Origin: an uncultured Aquimonas sp.
GTDB lineage: Bacteria; Pseudomonadota; Gammaproteobacteria; Xanthomonadales; Xanthomonadaceae
DNA length: 64,000 nucleotides
Assembly: GCF_937888285.1 (NCBI RefSeq)
Contig: NZ_CALART010000030.1
Coordinates: 80,103 to 144,102, forward strand
Direction: 5' to 3'
Shown: positions 43,740-52,077 of the stretch, one piece after another
Position numbering within the stretch: the first letter of the stretch is position 1
Layout: each line of letters starts with the position of its first letter
Made by a program: the position numbers and the translations under genes
Notes under the pieces: model-generated
What the model saw: only the letters and a program-made list of their open reading frames with translations
Database searches by the model: none
What the model was told of the DNA's origin: nothing

Positions 43740-44305
43740 CAGCGACGCTCCAGCCGCGCCAGAGCGAGCTGGTTCCGACCCACATCGAGGCGATAGCTCA
43801 TCACCGGATCGGCGCGGGTCAGCACCTCGGGCAGCTTGATGCGCGAGACCTTGAGCGGCGGCAGCTCCTCGCTGGCGCGCCAGCGGCTGATGCCGATGTC
43901 GCGATAGGCGGCGACCACGCCAAAGCCGATCTGGTCGGGCTCCAGCGTGTAGCTGCGCCGCCCCTGCGCGCCCGGCTGCAGAGAGAACTCCTCTTCCAGG
44001 CTGAACTCGGCATGGTTCGGCTGCGCGCTCAGGGCGAAATAGTCCATCACCTTGAACTGCTCCAGCTTGCGCAGCTTGTAGATGCGCACCAGCACCGGCG
44101 AGGGACGTCCATTCGGGTCGGGATTGGCGTCCGCGCCGACGCGGTACTCAAGGTCGAGAGTCACCGGCACCGTGCGTCGAGGGGCCGTGGTGCAGCCGGG
44201 CAACAGGGCCGCAAGGCCGAGCCCGGCGCCGACCACAAGCAGTTTTCGGCGCCCGGGTTGCTGGAGCTGTGAAGCGTGCGGAGCGTGGGTGCGACGGGTG
44301 GTCAT
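43739..44305 (-). CDS. tssJ: T6SS outer-membrane lipoprotein TssJ
   Basis: The 188-residue lipoprotein carries a basic leader and LGLAALLPGCTTAP with a lipobox cysteine near residue 38. It then has the transthyretin-like beta-sandwich of TssJ (RPSPVLVRIYKLRKLEQFKVMDYFALSAQ, AYRDIGISRWRA). It anchors the membrane complex to the outer membrane. The start at 44305 gives a sensible basic leader; an in-frame ATG at 44323 is less likely. It starts about 80 bases after the pppA stop, so it probably belongs to the same operon. Confidence 0.93.
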   Translation of the reverse strand: MTTRRTHAPHASQLQQPGRRKLLVVGAGLGLAALLPGCTTAPRRTVPVTLDLEYRVGADANPDPNGRPSPVLVRIYKLRKLEQFKVMDYFALSAQPNHAEFSLEEEFSLQPGAQGRRSYTLEPDQIGFGVVAAYRDIGISRWRASEELPPLKVSRIKLPEVLTRADPVMSYRLDVGRNQLALARLERR

Positions 44306-44385
44306 GGATTCGCATCCGGACATCGGAAGTGTAGGGAGACGCTGGCCGGCGCGGCGCGCGCGGATGCAGCGGTTGGGAGAGCTAC

Positions 44386-45240
44386 TCAGGGGCGCGCTTC
44401 GGTGGCTGGCTCCAGCGCACACGCCTCCCCCCGGGTGGCCTCATCGAGCTCAGGCCAGGGCTGGGTGACTTCCCCCGGCTGGCCGATCCAGACGGCCAGG
44501 GCGCTGTAGTTGTCCTGGGTCTCGCTGGCGCGCGCGAGCACGATCTGCTCCATCAGCACCAGCCACTGTTCGGCCGACTCGGCGCGGTGCAGGGTCTCGA
44601 CCATGTCCTCGTCTTCGACCGCTTCCCAGAAGCCGTCCGTGCAAATCAGGAAGGCATCGCCCTCGCAGACTTCGAAGGCGCCGGGCAGGGCGGCCGGCTC
44701 GGTGCCATCGCCCATGCCCAGGGCGGCGAACAGCAGATTGCGGCGCGCGTGGTGGCGGACTTCCGAGGGTTCGATGACGCCGGCATCGACGAAGCTCTGG
44801 ACCACGCTGTGGTCCTTGGTCATGCAGCGCACATCGCGCCGGCGGATCAGGTACAGGCGGGTGTCGCCGAGATGCGACCACTGCGCACGCTGCGCGCGTC
44901 CGTCGATGAACAGAGCGGTGACGGTCGCACTCATCTTGTTGAGGCTGGCGGTGAGCTTCTGGCCGTAGCGGATCGCCGTGTCGGTCTGGCTGATCAGCGA
45001 CGCGATGTGCTCGGGGTCAAGCGAAGGCGCCGCCGAAAAGGCGCTCAACAGCGTACGCACGGCAGTCTCCGACGCCACCTCGCCACCGCCGTGGCCACCG
45101 GCACCGTCGCAGACGACGAAGCACGAAGCCTGTGGCGAGGTCCAGTAGCCGCAGGCGTCCTCGTTGTAGCTGCGCGCGCCCTGCCCGCTCAGCGTGGCGT
45201 ACTCGACGCGCGTGCCCCCCAGGGCGACGAAGGTGCTCAC
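44386..45240 (-). CDS. pppA: T6SS PP2C-type protein phosphatase PppA
   Basis: The 284-residue phosphatase has the PP2C motifs FVVCDGAGGHGGGEVAS, WSHLGDTRLYLIR, FLICTDGFWEAVEDEDM and DNYSALAVW, whose aspartates bind the metal pair. In T6SS loci PppA dephosphorylates the FHA scaffold and opposes the kinase PpkA, which is encoded across the divergent promoter region. Its ATG overlaps the FHA gene stop by four bases (ATGA), so enzyme and substrate are made together. Confidence 0.94.
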   Translation of the reverse strand: MSTFVALGGTRVEYATLSGQGARSYNEDACGYWTSPQASCFVVCDGAGGHGGGEVASETAVRTLLSAFSAAPSLDPEHIASLISQTDTAIRYGQKLTASLNKMSATVTALFIDGRAQRAQWSHLGDTRLYLIRRRDVRCMTKDHSVVQSFVDAGVIEPSEVRHHARRNLLFAALGMGDGTEPAALPGAFEVCEGDAFLICTDGFWEAVEDEDMVETLHRAESAEQWLVLMEQIVLARASETQDNYSALAVWIGQPGEVTQPWPELDEATRGEACALEPATEARP

Positions 45241-47186
45241 GCCGCACCACCGCTCTGCACGCGCCGGACTTCGCCTTCGTAAGCATCGACAAAGGCGCCC
45301 TGGAAGGCGGCGTCGAACTCCTCGCGTGCCTCGCCCAGCAGCTGCGTGTGGGCCGCGACGAAGGCATCCCAGAGCTGGGCCTTGTGGGCGCTCGGCAGCA
45401 GGCCGGAGAAGCCGCGAGGCCCACCGACACGCTGCTGGATGTGCTCGGGGGACAGGCGTCCGGCCATTGCGTACATCGCTGAGCGCGAGGCGGCGAGCAA
45501 GCCGACCTGGTGCGCGCTCAGGTCGGCAAAGGCGTCGCGTACCGCCTCGACCGGCGGCATGAAACCCGGCAGACCTCGCCCGACCAGCTGCAGCATCGCC
45601 GCCTGCGCGTCGGGGGCGAACTTCAGCGGGTTGTTGCCGGACGTCGCGATCATGGTCATGTGGGCGCGCAGCTCGTCCTTGGTCGAGGAGCGGGCGTGGA
45701 TCAGCTGCAGTGTGCCCGCGACGAGGCTCTGGAACAGCCGGCCGAGCGTCTCCAGGGACCCCTCGTCGAGGCTGCCAAGCTGGTCGGGATCGAGTCCACA
45801 GCCGCGCGCAAACGCTGCGCTCAGGGCGTCGGCAGGCGCAGAGGATCGTCGGAGCACTGCAGCGCCGTGCCGCTGCGGAGGCTTTGTGTCTGCGGCCTGT
45901 GCAGACCTCTCCGCAGTACGCCCCTCGGCCGACTGTGCCGCTGCCGACTGCGCAGTCGATCTAGCGTCTTGGGCTTCGGCGCGCGTGTTGGACGGTGCCG
46001 CGACCACCTGCGCACTCTGCGCCGGCACCCTGGGCGCAGGCAGGTCGGGTTGCGCCCTTGGCCGCGGACCGGCGGTGCGTCCGTTGACCGGATGTTCCGC
46101 GCGTGGCGGAGGCTGATTCGGCGCTGGCAAGCCGCCTGACAACGCTGCACCCTGCCCTGGCAAGCGCGCAGGGGTCGGTGCGTTCACCATCGCCGCTGCG
46201 GGCTCGCCTGGTTCTCCGATCAGATCCAACAGGGACTGACCGTCGCCGGCATCACCTGCTCCGAGGGCCCCGAGGTCGAGTGCGAGTGGATCGAGCGAAC
46301 CCGCGCTGGATGCCGCAACGGTCTGCGCCGCGGGAGGCTCGCCACCAGCACCGAGCCCAATGCCTTGCGCGCTTGCGGGCGGCTCCGCGCTGGCCGTCAC
46401 CGGCATTCGGAACAGTCCGTCGACTTCGCCACCGCCCTCGCTGATCGAACCGGCGATCGCCGACTCATCAGAAGACGCAAAGTCCAGAAGCTGCCCCGAA
46501 CCTCCCAGCAGACCTGCCAGGGGATCGACGAACTGACCGCGGGCGGGTCCAGAACCTGCACTTGAGCCGGCACGCACCAGGTCGAGCACCTCGGGGGCCT
46601 GGCTGGGCCCGCGCGCGTCGAAGTCCGGCAGATTGTCGAACACTTCGGACAGCGCTGCGGCCTCACCCGAGAACTCGGCAAGGCCGCAGCCTGTGTCGCT
46701 GCCGCCCGACGCCGAGCGCGGCGCCTGCGGAGCCGCGAACACGTCGAACTCCTCGGGAATCGGCGCGAACGTCGACGCGGCACCGATCGTCGCTGCGCCC
46801 TCGGCAGGGTTGCCCGCCGCAGGGAAAGCCGGTGCAGAAGCCGCATGCAACTCGGCCAGGGCCGTACGGACACCCAGCAGGTAGCGCCCCAAGACGAGGG
46901 TCTGCCCGGCGCGCAGAGCAGTCTGCGCGCCGGGCGGCAGCTCCTGCCCTTCGATGAAGACGGGCGTGGTGCCGCTGGCGTTCCGGACCCAGGCCTTGCC
47001 ATGGCCGTCGAGCCAGGCAGCAAGGTGGCTGCGCGAGATCAGGCGCTCCGGGTCTTCCAGTGCGAGGTGGCAGGCAGGCGAGCGCCCAATGCTCACCGGG
47101 CTGTGGCCGATGCGCACGGCGCTGCCGGTCGAGGCCTCGCTACCCGCATAGGACAGCACATGCAGCTCAAGCGTGGCGGCGGTCAT
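45237..47186 (-). CDS. tagH: T6SS FHA-domain scaffold protein (TagH/Fha)
   Basis: The 649-residue protein has an N-terminal FHA phosphothreonine-binding domain (SIGRSPACHLALEDPERLISRSHLAAW ... NASGTTPVFIEGQ). A long low-complexity middle rich in Ala, Pro, Gln and Ser (about 110-450) follows, then the conserved C-terminal T6SS FHA domain (HMTMIATSGNNPLKFAPDAQAA, LWDAFVAAHTQLLGEAREEFD). In the threonine phosphorylation pathway it is phosphorylated by PpkA and triggers assembly. It is the first gene of the leftward operon. Because the middle is repeat-rich, its exact length may vary between strains. Confidence 0.93.
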   Translation of the reverse strand: MTAATLELHVLSYAGSEASTGSAVRIGHSPVSIGRSPACHLALEDPERLISRSHLAAWLDGHGKAWVRNASGTTPVFIEGQELPPGAQTALRAGQTLVLGRYLLGVRTALAELHAASAPAFPAAGNPAEGAATIGAASTFAPIPEEFDVFAAPQAPRSASGGSDTGCGLAEFSGEAAALSEVFDNLPDFDARGPSQAPEVLDLVRAGSSAGSGPARGQFVDPLAGLLGGSGQLLDFASSDESAIAGSISEGGGEVDGLFRMPVTASAEPPASAQGIGLGAGGEPPAAQTVAASSAGSLDPLALDLGALGAGDAGDGQSLLDLIGEPGEPAAAMVNAPTPARLPGQGAALSGGLPAPNQPPPRAEHPVNGRTAGPRPRAQPDLPAPRVPAQSAQVVAAPSNTRAEAQDARSTAQSAAAQSAEGRTAERSAQAADTKPPQRHGAAVLRRSSAPADALSAAFARGCGLDPDQLGSLDEGSLETLGRLFQSLVAGTLQLIHARSSTKDELRAHMTMIATSGNNPLKFAPDAQAAMLQLVGRGLPGFMPPVEAVRDAFADLSAHQVGLLAASRSAMYAMAGRLSPEHIQQRVGGPRGFSGLLPSAHKAQLWDAFVAAHTQLLGEAREEFDAAFQGAFVDAYEGEVRRVQSGGAA

Positions 47187-47782
47187 TCAAGATTCCCGGA
47201 AACGTAAGTACAGGCCAAGGGCGCAAGCGCGCCCGGACAGCCCGCGCGGCGATGGACGATCAGCGCCAGCTGCCGAGCGTGGGGACGCTAACAGAGCGTA
47301 GGCAGCGCCTCAAGACTGGTCTTACGGTGATTTGTGCTGTAGATCACCATGTCACAATCTCATCGGCAAGCACTGGACGGGCATCCGCCCGGAAAGTCCC
47401 ACGCAACGCACGAATCAGGGGCATAGGCTCCAAGACCGACCACCGTGGGCAAGCGTCCGACGAACGGAAGATGCTCCCAAAATACTTCCAAATTATTGTT
47501 TTTACGCGCTTTTTTGCCAAACATGCGGCGACGCGAGCACCGGCCACCGCCCCCCAGGCGCCGCCCACGCACTGTTCTGCAAGTGCTTGATTTTCCACGC
47601 AGCGCCGCCGCATCAGCCGTCACGCGCCCGAGCTCGACGCGTGACAATTGCCGTCACAAAGCGGCAATCGTCGCTTGCCAATCTGCGTCGATTCGTTGCA
47701 TCGTGACTTATCGCTGGGCGGACCATGCGCCCGTTCGACCATTCATCCGCCTCTCTTTTTGCTCCCAACGCTCCGCAGGGAT
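47187..47782. promoter_or_regulatory. Divergent T6SS control region
   Basis: This 596-base non-coding region separates the two T6SS operons. Imperfect dyads include GGTGAT/ATCACC at 47326-47348 and ATTGCCG/CGGCAAT at 47647-47668. The latter overlaps a GTGAC/GTCAC pair at 47641-47657. An unusually AT-rich tract (AATTATTGTTTTTACGC) lies at about 47490-47510, a candidate promoter or nucleoid-protein site. No convincing sigma-54 site was found. Confidence 0.55.
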
Positions 47783-49954
47783 ATGGACCACGCCACTCTG
47801 AAGCCCACGCACGCCGCGCAGTCTCGTGGCATCGGCACCAGCGCTGATGCGGCCGCGGTGCCGGGTTCGGCGAGCGCGCTCCCTGTAGGCAGCCGCCTGC
47901 GCGAATTCGAATTGACCGGCGTGATCGGCGAGGGCGGCTTCAGCATCGTCTACGCCGCCATGGACCAGCGCCTGGGGCGTGAGGTCGCGATCAAGGAGTA
48001 CATCCCTGCCAGCCTGGCTCGACGCGACGACGGCTTCAGCGTACGGGTGCGTTCGGAGCAGCACGAAGAGAGCTTCAGTGCAGGCCTCGCCGGCTTCATG
48101 AACGAGGCCCGGCTGCTGGCACAGTTCAAGCACCCTGCCCTCGTCGAAGTCCTGCAGTTCTGGGAGCAGAACGGCACGGCTTACATGGTGATGCCGCGCT
48201 ACCACGGCCGCACGCTTCGCCAGGTTCTGCGCGAGCGCGGCCCGAGATGCGACGAGAACTGGCTGAAACGCACCCTTGCGCCCGTGCTGGACGTGCTGGA
48301 ACTGCTGCACGAGCGCAGCGTGTTCCACCGCGATATCGCGCCAGACAACATCCTGATCCAGCGCGACGACCGCGCGGTGCTGCTCGACCTCGGCTCGGCG
48401 CGCGAGATCTTGGGCGACCGCGAGCAGTGCGTGACGGTGGTGGTCAAGCCCGGCTACGCGCCGCTGGAGCAGTACTCCGGCGAGTTCTCGCTGCCACAGG
48501 GCCCATGGACGGATGTCTATGCTTTCGGCGCGGTGCTGCATTTCGCGGTGACGGGCGCACCGCCGCAGGCGTCGATCTCGCGCGTGATGAAGGATTCCCG
48601 TCCGCTGCTGGCGGAAACGCCGCGCGCCGGCTTCAGCACGCGATTCCTGCAGGGCATCGATGCGGCGCTGGCGCTGCAGCCGGCCGACCGACCACAGTCA
48701 GCGGCAGAACTCCGCGCTCTGCTGGCCTTTGACGAAGTGCACGCGGCCGGTCCGGACCGCCTGGCAGCCGAACGTGCGCTCGACGCGCTGCACGTGGACG
48801 AAGCCATTACGGCCATCGTCAGCGCCGAGGAAATGGCCGACATCGCGGCCCAGCTCGCTGCATCCTCGAGTGCCGGGGCCAGCGCGACCATGGCCGGCTC
48901 GGAAGGGGCCCAGCCAATCGCCGCGCCCACCACCGCGCCCTCGCCGGGCAACGCAGAGGGTGCGCCCACGCAAACGGCTGCGACCGCAGCCGCCAATCCG
49001 CTGGCAGCCCCGGCGCCTGCGCCGGCAGCACCGGTGTTCAAGGACGTTGAGGACCTGGTCGCCGGCAAGCTGCTGCCGAACACTGGCGACGTGCGCGTAG
49101 TCAGTGAATCGCGTCTTGAAGCGCGCATCGACACGGAGACCCCGGTCGCCTCAGCCGGCGGACACCACCTGCCGCGCATCGCGATGCTGTGCGGGGCCGT
49201 GCTGCTGAGTGCCCTTGGCGGTTGGTGGCTGTTGTCCGGGAGCGCCGAGACGGATGCGGAAGCGCCGACCAGTGCGGCAACCGAGGACACCCGCAGCGCT
49301 CGCCGCCTCGCTCCAGTGGCGACTCCGGTCGTTGCAACAGAGCGCTCAAGCGCAGCGCCGGAGGCAGCGGCAGACAGCGTGCCAAGGCCAGAGGCTTCAC
49401 CTGGCCCGGCTGCAGGCGCGATCAACCCGATCGAAGTCCTTGCGCCGCAGCCAGCCACGACGATGTCCGCCACCGCGGCGAGCTTGAATCCAGAGACCCA
49501 GCCCCAGCCGTCTGCGGCAATCCCCGACGACGTGTGGGCGTCCGCGGATGCCGTCCTGGCGACGACCTCGACGCAGCCGCTGGCGCTGGTCGACCTGCGC
49601 GACGGTGCGGCACCGGACGCAGCCGGCAGATCGGACGAAGACCGAACTGACGCGACGTCCAGCCGCCCCCAGGAAAGCACCGCCTCACCTGCAAGCGCGC
49701 CGGCCGGGCGCCGCGCCGGCCAGGCCCAGGCCGATCTGGTCAGCGTCCGGATCAGCGTGAGTCCCTGGGCTGAACTCTGGGTGGGCGGCGAGCGCAAAGG
49801 GGTGAGTCCGCCGCTGCGCGAGTTGAAGCTGCCTGTGGGGCAACACCGCATCGAGCTTCGCAACCCGGCATTTCCGGCCAGGACCGTCGAAGTCAACGTC
49901 CGCCAGGGCGAGCACCCGGCCATCGAGCACAGGTTCGGCGCCGACGGCGGCTGA
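47783..49954 (+). CDS. ppkA: T6SS Ser/Thr protein kinase PpkA with periplasmic PEGA domain
   Basis: The 723-residue protein has a Hanks-type kinase domain (residues about 40-310) with GEGGFSIVYAA (glycine loop), VAIKEYIPASL (Lys), HRDIAPDNIL (catalytic loop) and DLGSAR (the DFG equivalent, here DLG). A long Ala/Pro-rich linker, one membrane helix near 466-487 (IAMLCGAVLLSALGGWWLL), a second linker and a C-terminal PEGA-like beta-domain (VSPWAELWVGGERKGVSPPLRELKL, about 650-720) follow. PEGA replaces the VWA domain found in the classic PpkA. It should phosphorylate FHA and TssL-type partners. It is first in the rightward operon. Confidence 0.93.
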   Translation: MDHATLKPTHAAQSRGIGTSADAAAVPGSASALPVGSRLREFELTGVIGEGGFSIVYAAMDQRLGREVAIKEYIPASLARRDDGFSVRVRSEQHEESFSAGLAGFMNEARLLAQFKHPALVEVLQFWEQNGTAYMVMPRYHGRTLRQVLRERGPRCDENWLKRTLAPVLDVLELLHERSVFHRDIAPDNILIQRDDRAVLLDLGSAREILGDREQCVTVVVKPGYAPLEQYSGEFSLPQGPWTDVYAFGAVLHFAVTGAPPQASISRVMKDSRPLLAETPRAGFSTRFLQGIDAALALQPADRPQSAAELRALLAFDEVHAAGPDRLAAERALDALHVDEAITAIVSAEEMADIAAQLAASSSAGASATMAGSEGAQPIAAPTTAPSPGNAEGAPTQTAATAAANPLAAPAPAPAAPVFKDVEDLVAGKLLPNTGDVRVVSESRLEARIDTETPVASAGGHHLPRIAMLCGAVLLSALGGWWLLSGSAETDAEAPTSAATEDTRSARRLAPVATPVVATERSSAAPEAAADSVPRPEASPGPAAGAINPIEVLAPQPATTMSATAASLNPETQPQPSAAIPDDVWASADAVLATTSTQPLALVDLRDGAAPDAAGRSDEDRTDATSSRPQESTASPASAPAGRRAGQAQADLVSVRISVSPWAELWVGGERKGVSPPLRELKLPVGQHRIELRNPAFPARTVEVNVRQGEHPAIEHRFGADGG

Positions 49955-49991
49955 GCGCATCCATCGAATCACCCAGGGGGAGAAGTTGCAC

Positions 49992-50429
49992 ATGTGGAAT
50001 CGATTCAAAGCCGGCGCGGCGCTTGCCGTGATCACGCTCAGCCTTGCCGGCTGCCCCAGCCAGAAGACGGTGGCGCCACCGCCGCCGCCGCCCGAGCCCA
50101 CGGCCGAGGAGCGCGCGGCGATGGCGCGCGAAGCCGCCGGTCGAAGACACGTCGATCTTGGCGTCGCCCACTTCGAAGCGGGCAACTATCCCGAGGCCGA
50201 ACATATGCTGCTCACGCCCGAGGTCTGGCAGGCCAGCCAGTCCCAGCAGCTGCGCGCGCTCAAGTTCCTGGCCTTCACCTACTGCGTGAGCGAGCGACCA
50301 CAGCTGTGCCGGCAGTCGTTCGAGCGTGCGTTCCAGCTCGATCCCGGCTTCGATCTCGAAGCCGCCGAGCAGGGCCATCCGCTGTGGGGTCAGGCCTACG
50401 CGGAGGCCAAGGCGGCCCAGGGCCGCTGA
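49992..50429 (+). CDS. tssQ: TssQ-like T6SS-associated lipoprotein
   Basis: The 145-residue lipoprotein starts MWNRFKAGAALAVITLSLAGCPSQ with an LAGC lipobox. It then has a polyproline stretch (PPPPPPEP) and about 90 residues of TPR-like helices (HVDLGVAHFEAGNYPEAEHMLL ... LKFLAFTYCVSE). Small TPR lipoproteins in this spot of T6SS operons are called TssQ; their exact part is not known. A GGGGGAGAAG site precedes it. It lies 37 bases after ppkA and four bases before tssA. Confidence 0.8.
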   Translation: MWNRFKAGAALAVITLSLAGCPSQKTVAPPPPPPEPTAEERAAMAREAAGRRHVDLGVAHFEAGNYPEAEHMLLTPEVWQASQSQQLRALKFLAFTYCVSERPQLCRQSFERAFQLDPGFDLEAAEQGHPLWGQAYAEAKAAQGR

Positions 50430-50433
50430 GCGC

Positions 50434-51426
50434 ATGAGCGCCGACCTGCCCGATTTCAACGCCCTGCTGCTCCCGCTTGACGGGCAGGAGCCCTGCGGCC
50501 CGGAAATCGATTACGACAGCGATTTCATCGAGCTTGAGCGGGCGATCGCTGGCACGCCGGAGCGCCAGTACGGCGACACCATCATCGCCGCCGAGGGCGC
50601 CGACTTCACACGCGTCCTGAGCCAGGCCAGCGATCTGATGGAGCGCTGTCGCGACCTGCGCCTCGCGGTGATGATCACGCGCGCACTCACCCGCACGCGT
50701 GGCGCCCGCGGCGCGCGCCATGGGCTCGCGCTGATCGAGAGCCTGCTCGACGTCTTCGGCGAAGCCCTGCACCCGCGACTGGAGATCGACGGCGAACGCG
50801 ACCCGCTGCCGCGCGCGAATGCGCTCGCAGTGCTCGCTGCAAGCGAGGGCCTGCTGGGCGATCTGCGCGTGCTCAAGCTGCCCACGCGGCTGATGGGCAG
50901 CTTCGAACTCGCGGAGCTGGAACGCAGCGCCGCCGGTCGCGAGGGCGCGCCGCTCAGCCGCCAGCAGCTGCACCAGCTGCTGCAGGACGAACAGCTTGCC
51001 GGCAACCCCGAGCTTGAGGCGCTGGCGCTCCTGCACGAGTCCCTGCGGCGTCTGCAGGAGCGCCTGCGACTGGAACTCGGCGTCGAGAACGCGCCCGATC
51101 TGCGACCGCTGATGACGCTGACAGCCGCGCTCAAGCCGCCAGAGGCGGACAGCGCGGACGCTGCGGAGCGCGAGGAAGCGGCGATGGAGGCACGCGACGC
51201 CGTTTCGATGGCAGCCGGCCTTCCGGCCCTGCGCTCGCGCCAAGACGCGATCCGCATCCTCGAGGAAGTCTGCCGGTTCCTCGAAGTCCATGAACCCGCC
51301 AACCCTGCGCCGCTGCTGATCCGCCGCGCGCGCGGAATGATCGGCCAGGACTTCCTCAGCATCCTGCGCGACTTCGCGCCCGATGGCGTGGCGCAGGCCG
51401 AGCACCTTGCAGGCCTGCGCTCATGA
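50434..51426 (+). CDS. tssA: T6SS protein TssA
   Basis: The 330-residue protein has the ImpA_N domain (FNALLLPLDGQEPCGPEIDYDSDFIELERA, GARHGLALIESLLDVFGEALHPR). A middle helical region and a short C-terminus (AIRILEEVCRFLEVHEPANPAPLLIRRARGMIGQDFLSILRDFAPD) characteristic of TssA proteins follow. TssA caps or organises baseplate and sheath polymerisation. The C-terminus resembles that of the short, ring-forming TssA type. It starts four bases after tssQ. Confidence 0.95.
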   Translation: MSADLPDFNALLLPLDGQEPCGPEIDYDSDFIELERAIAGTPERQYGDTIIAAEGADFTRVLSQASDLMERCRDLRLAVMITRALTRTRGARGARHGLALIESLLDVFGEALHPRLEIDGERDPLPRANALAVLAASEGLLGDLRVLKLPTRLMGSFELAELERSAAGREGAPLSRQQLHQLLQDEQLAGNPELEALALLHESLRRLQERLRLELGVENAPDLRPLMTLTAALKPPEADSADAAEREEAAMEARDAVSMAAGLPALRSRQDAIRILEEVCRFLEVHEPANPAPLLIRRARGMIGQDFLSILRDFAPDGVAQAEHLAGLRS

Positions 51427-51493
51427 GCCCCGCTCTCGCCGCCACACACCACACCCGTTCGACCGACAGCCACGCGCAGCCAGGAGCCTCCGA

Positions 51494-52048
51494 ATGAGCG
51501 CCTCGAAGTTCACCACCAGCAACAAGAACAGCGGCCAGAAGTTCATCGCCCGCAACCGGGCTCCGCGCGTGCAGATCGAGTACGACGTCGAGATCTACGG
51601 CTCGGAGAAGAAGGTCCAGATCCCCTTCGTGATGGGCGTGATGGCAGACCTCGCCGGCAAGTCCGGAGCGGACCTGCCGCCGGTCGCCGATCGCAAGTTT
51701 CTTGAGATCGACATCGACAACTTCGACGAGCGCATGAAGGCGATCCGCCCACGCGTTTCCTTTGCCGTGCCCAACACGCTGACCGGCGAGGGCAACCTGG
51801 CGATCGATATCGCCTTCGAAAGCATGGACGACTTCTCGCCGGGCGCCATCGCGCGCAAGGTCGAGGCGCTGTCCAAGCTGCTGGATGCTCGCACCCAGCT
51901 GAACAACCTGCTGACCTACATGGACGGCAAGACCGGCGCGGAAGAGCTCATCGGCAAGGTGCTGGGCGACCCGACCCTGCTGAAGGCGCTGGCTGCGACG
52001 CCGCAACCGAGCAAGCCCGCTGAAGCCGCCACTACCGGCAACGACTGA
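51494..52048 (+). CDS. tssB: T6SS contractile sheath small subunit TssB
   Basis: The 184-residue VipA-type subunit shows SGQKFIARNRAPRVQIEYDVEIYG, the KVQIPFVMGVMADLAG motif, FDERMKAIRPRVSFAVPNTL and the ELIGKVLGDPTLLKAL C-terminal region that helps engage ClpV/TagJ. An AGGAG is seven bases before the ATG. It forms the sheath with TssC just downstream. Confidence 0.98.
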   Translation: MSASKFTTSNKNSGQKFIARNRAPRVQIEYDVEIYGSEKKVQIPFVMGVMADLAGKSGADLPPVADRKFLEIDIDNFDERMKAIRPRVSFAVPNTLTGEGNLAIDIAFESMDDFSPGAIARKVEALSKLLDARTQLNNLLTYMDGKTGAEELIGKVLGDPTLLKALAATPQPSKPAEAATTGND

Positions 52049-52077
52049 TCGCGTCGATCCGCACCGAGGACACCCCC

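Noticed and set aside
47490..47530. Possible sigma-54 promoter for the T6SS (TTGGCA on the minus strand)
   Set aside because: The GG and GC elements are seven bases apart, not ten, so it does not fit the -24/-12 pattern.
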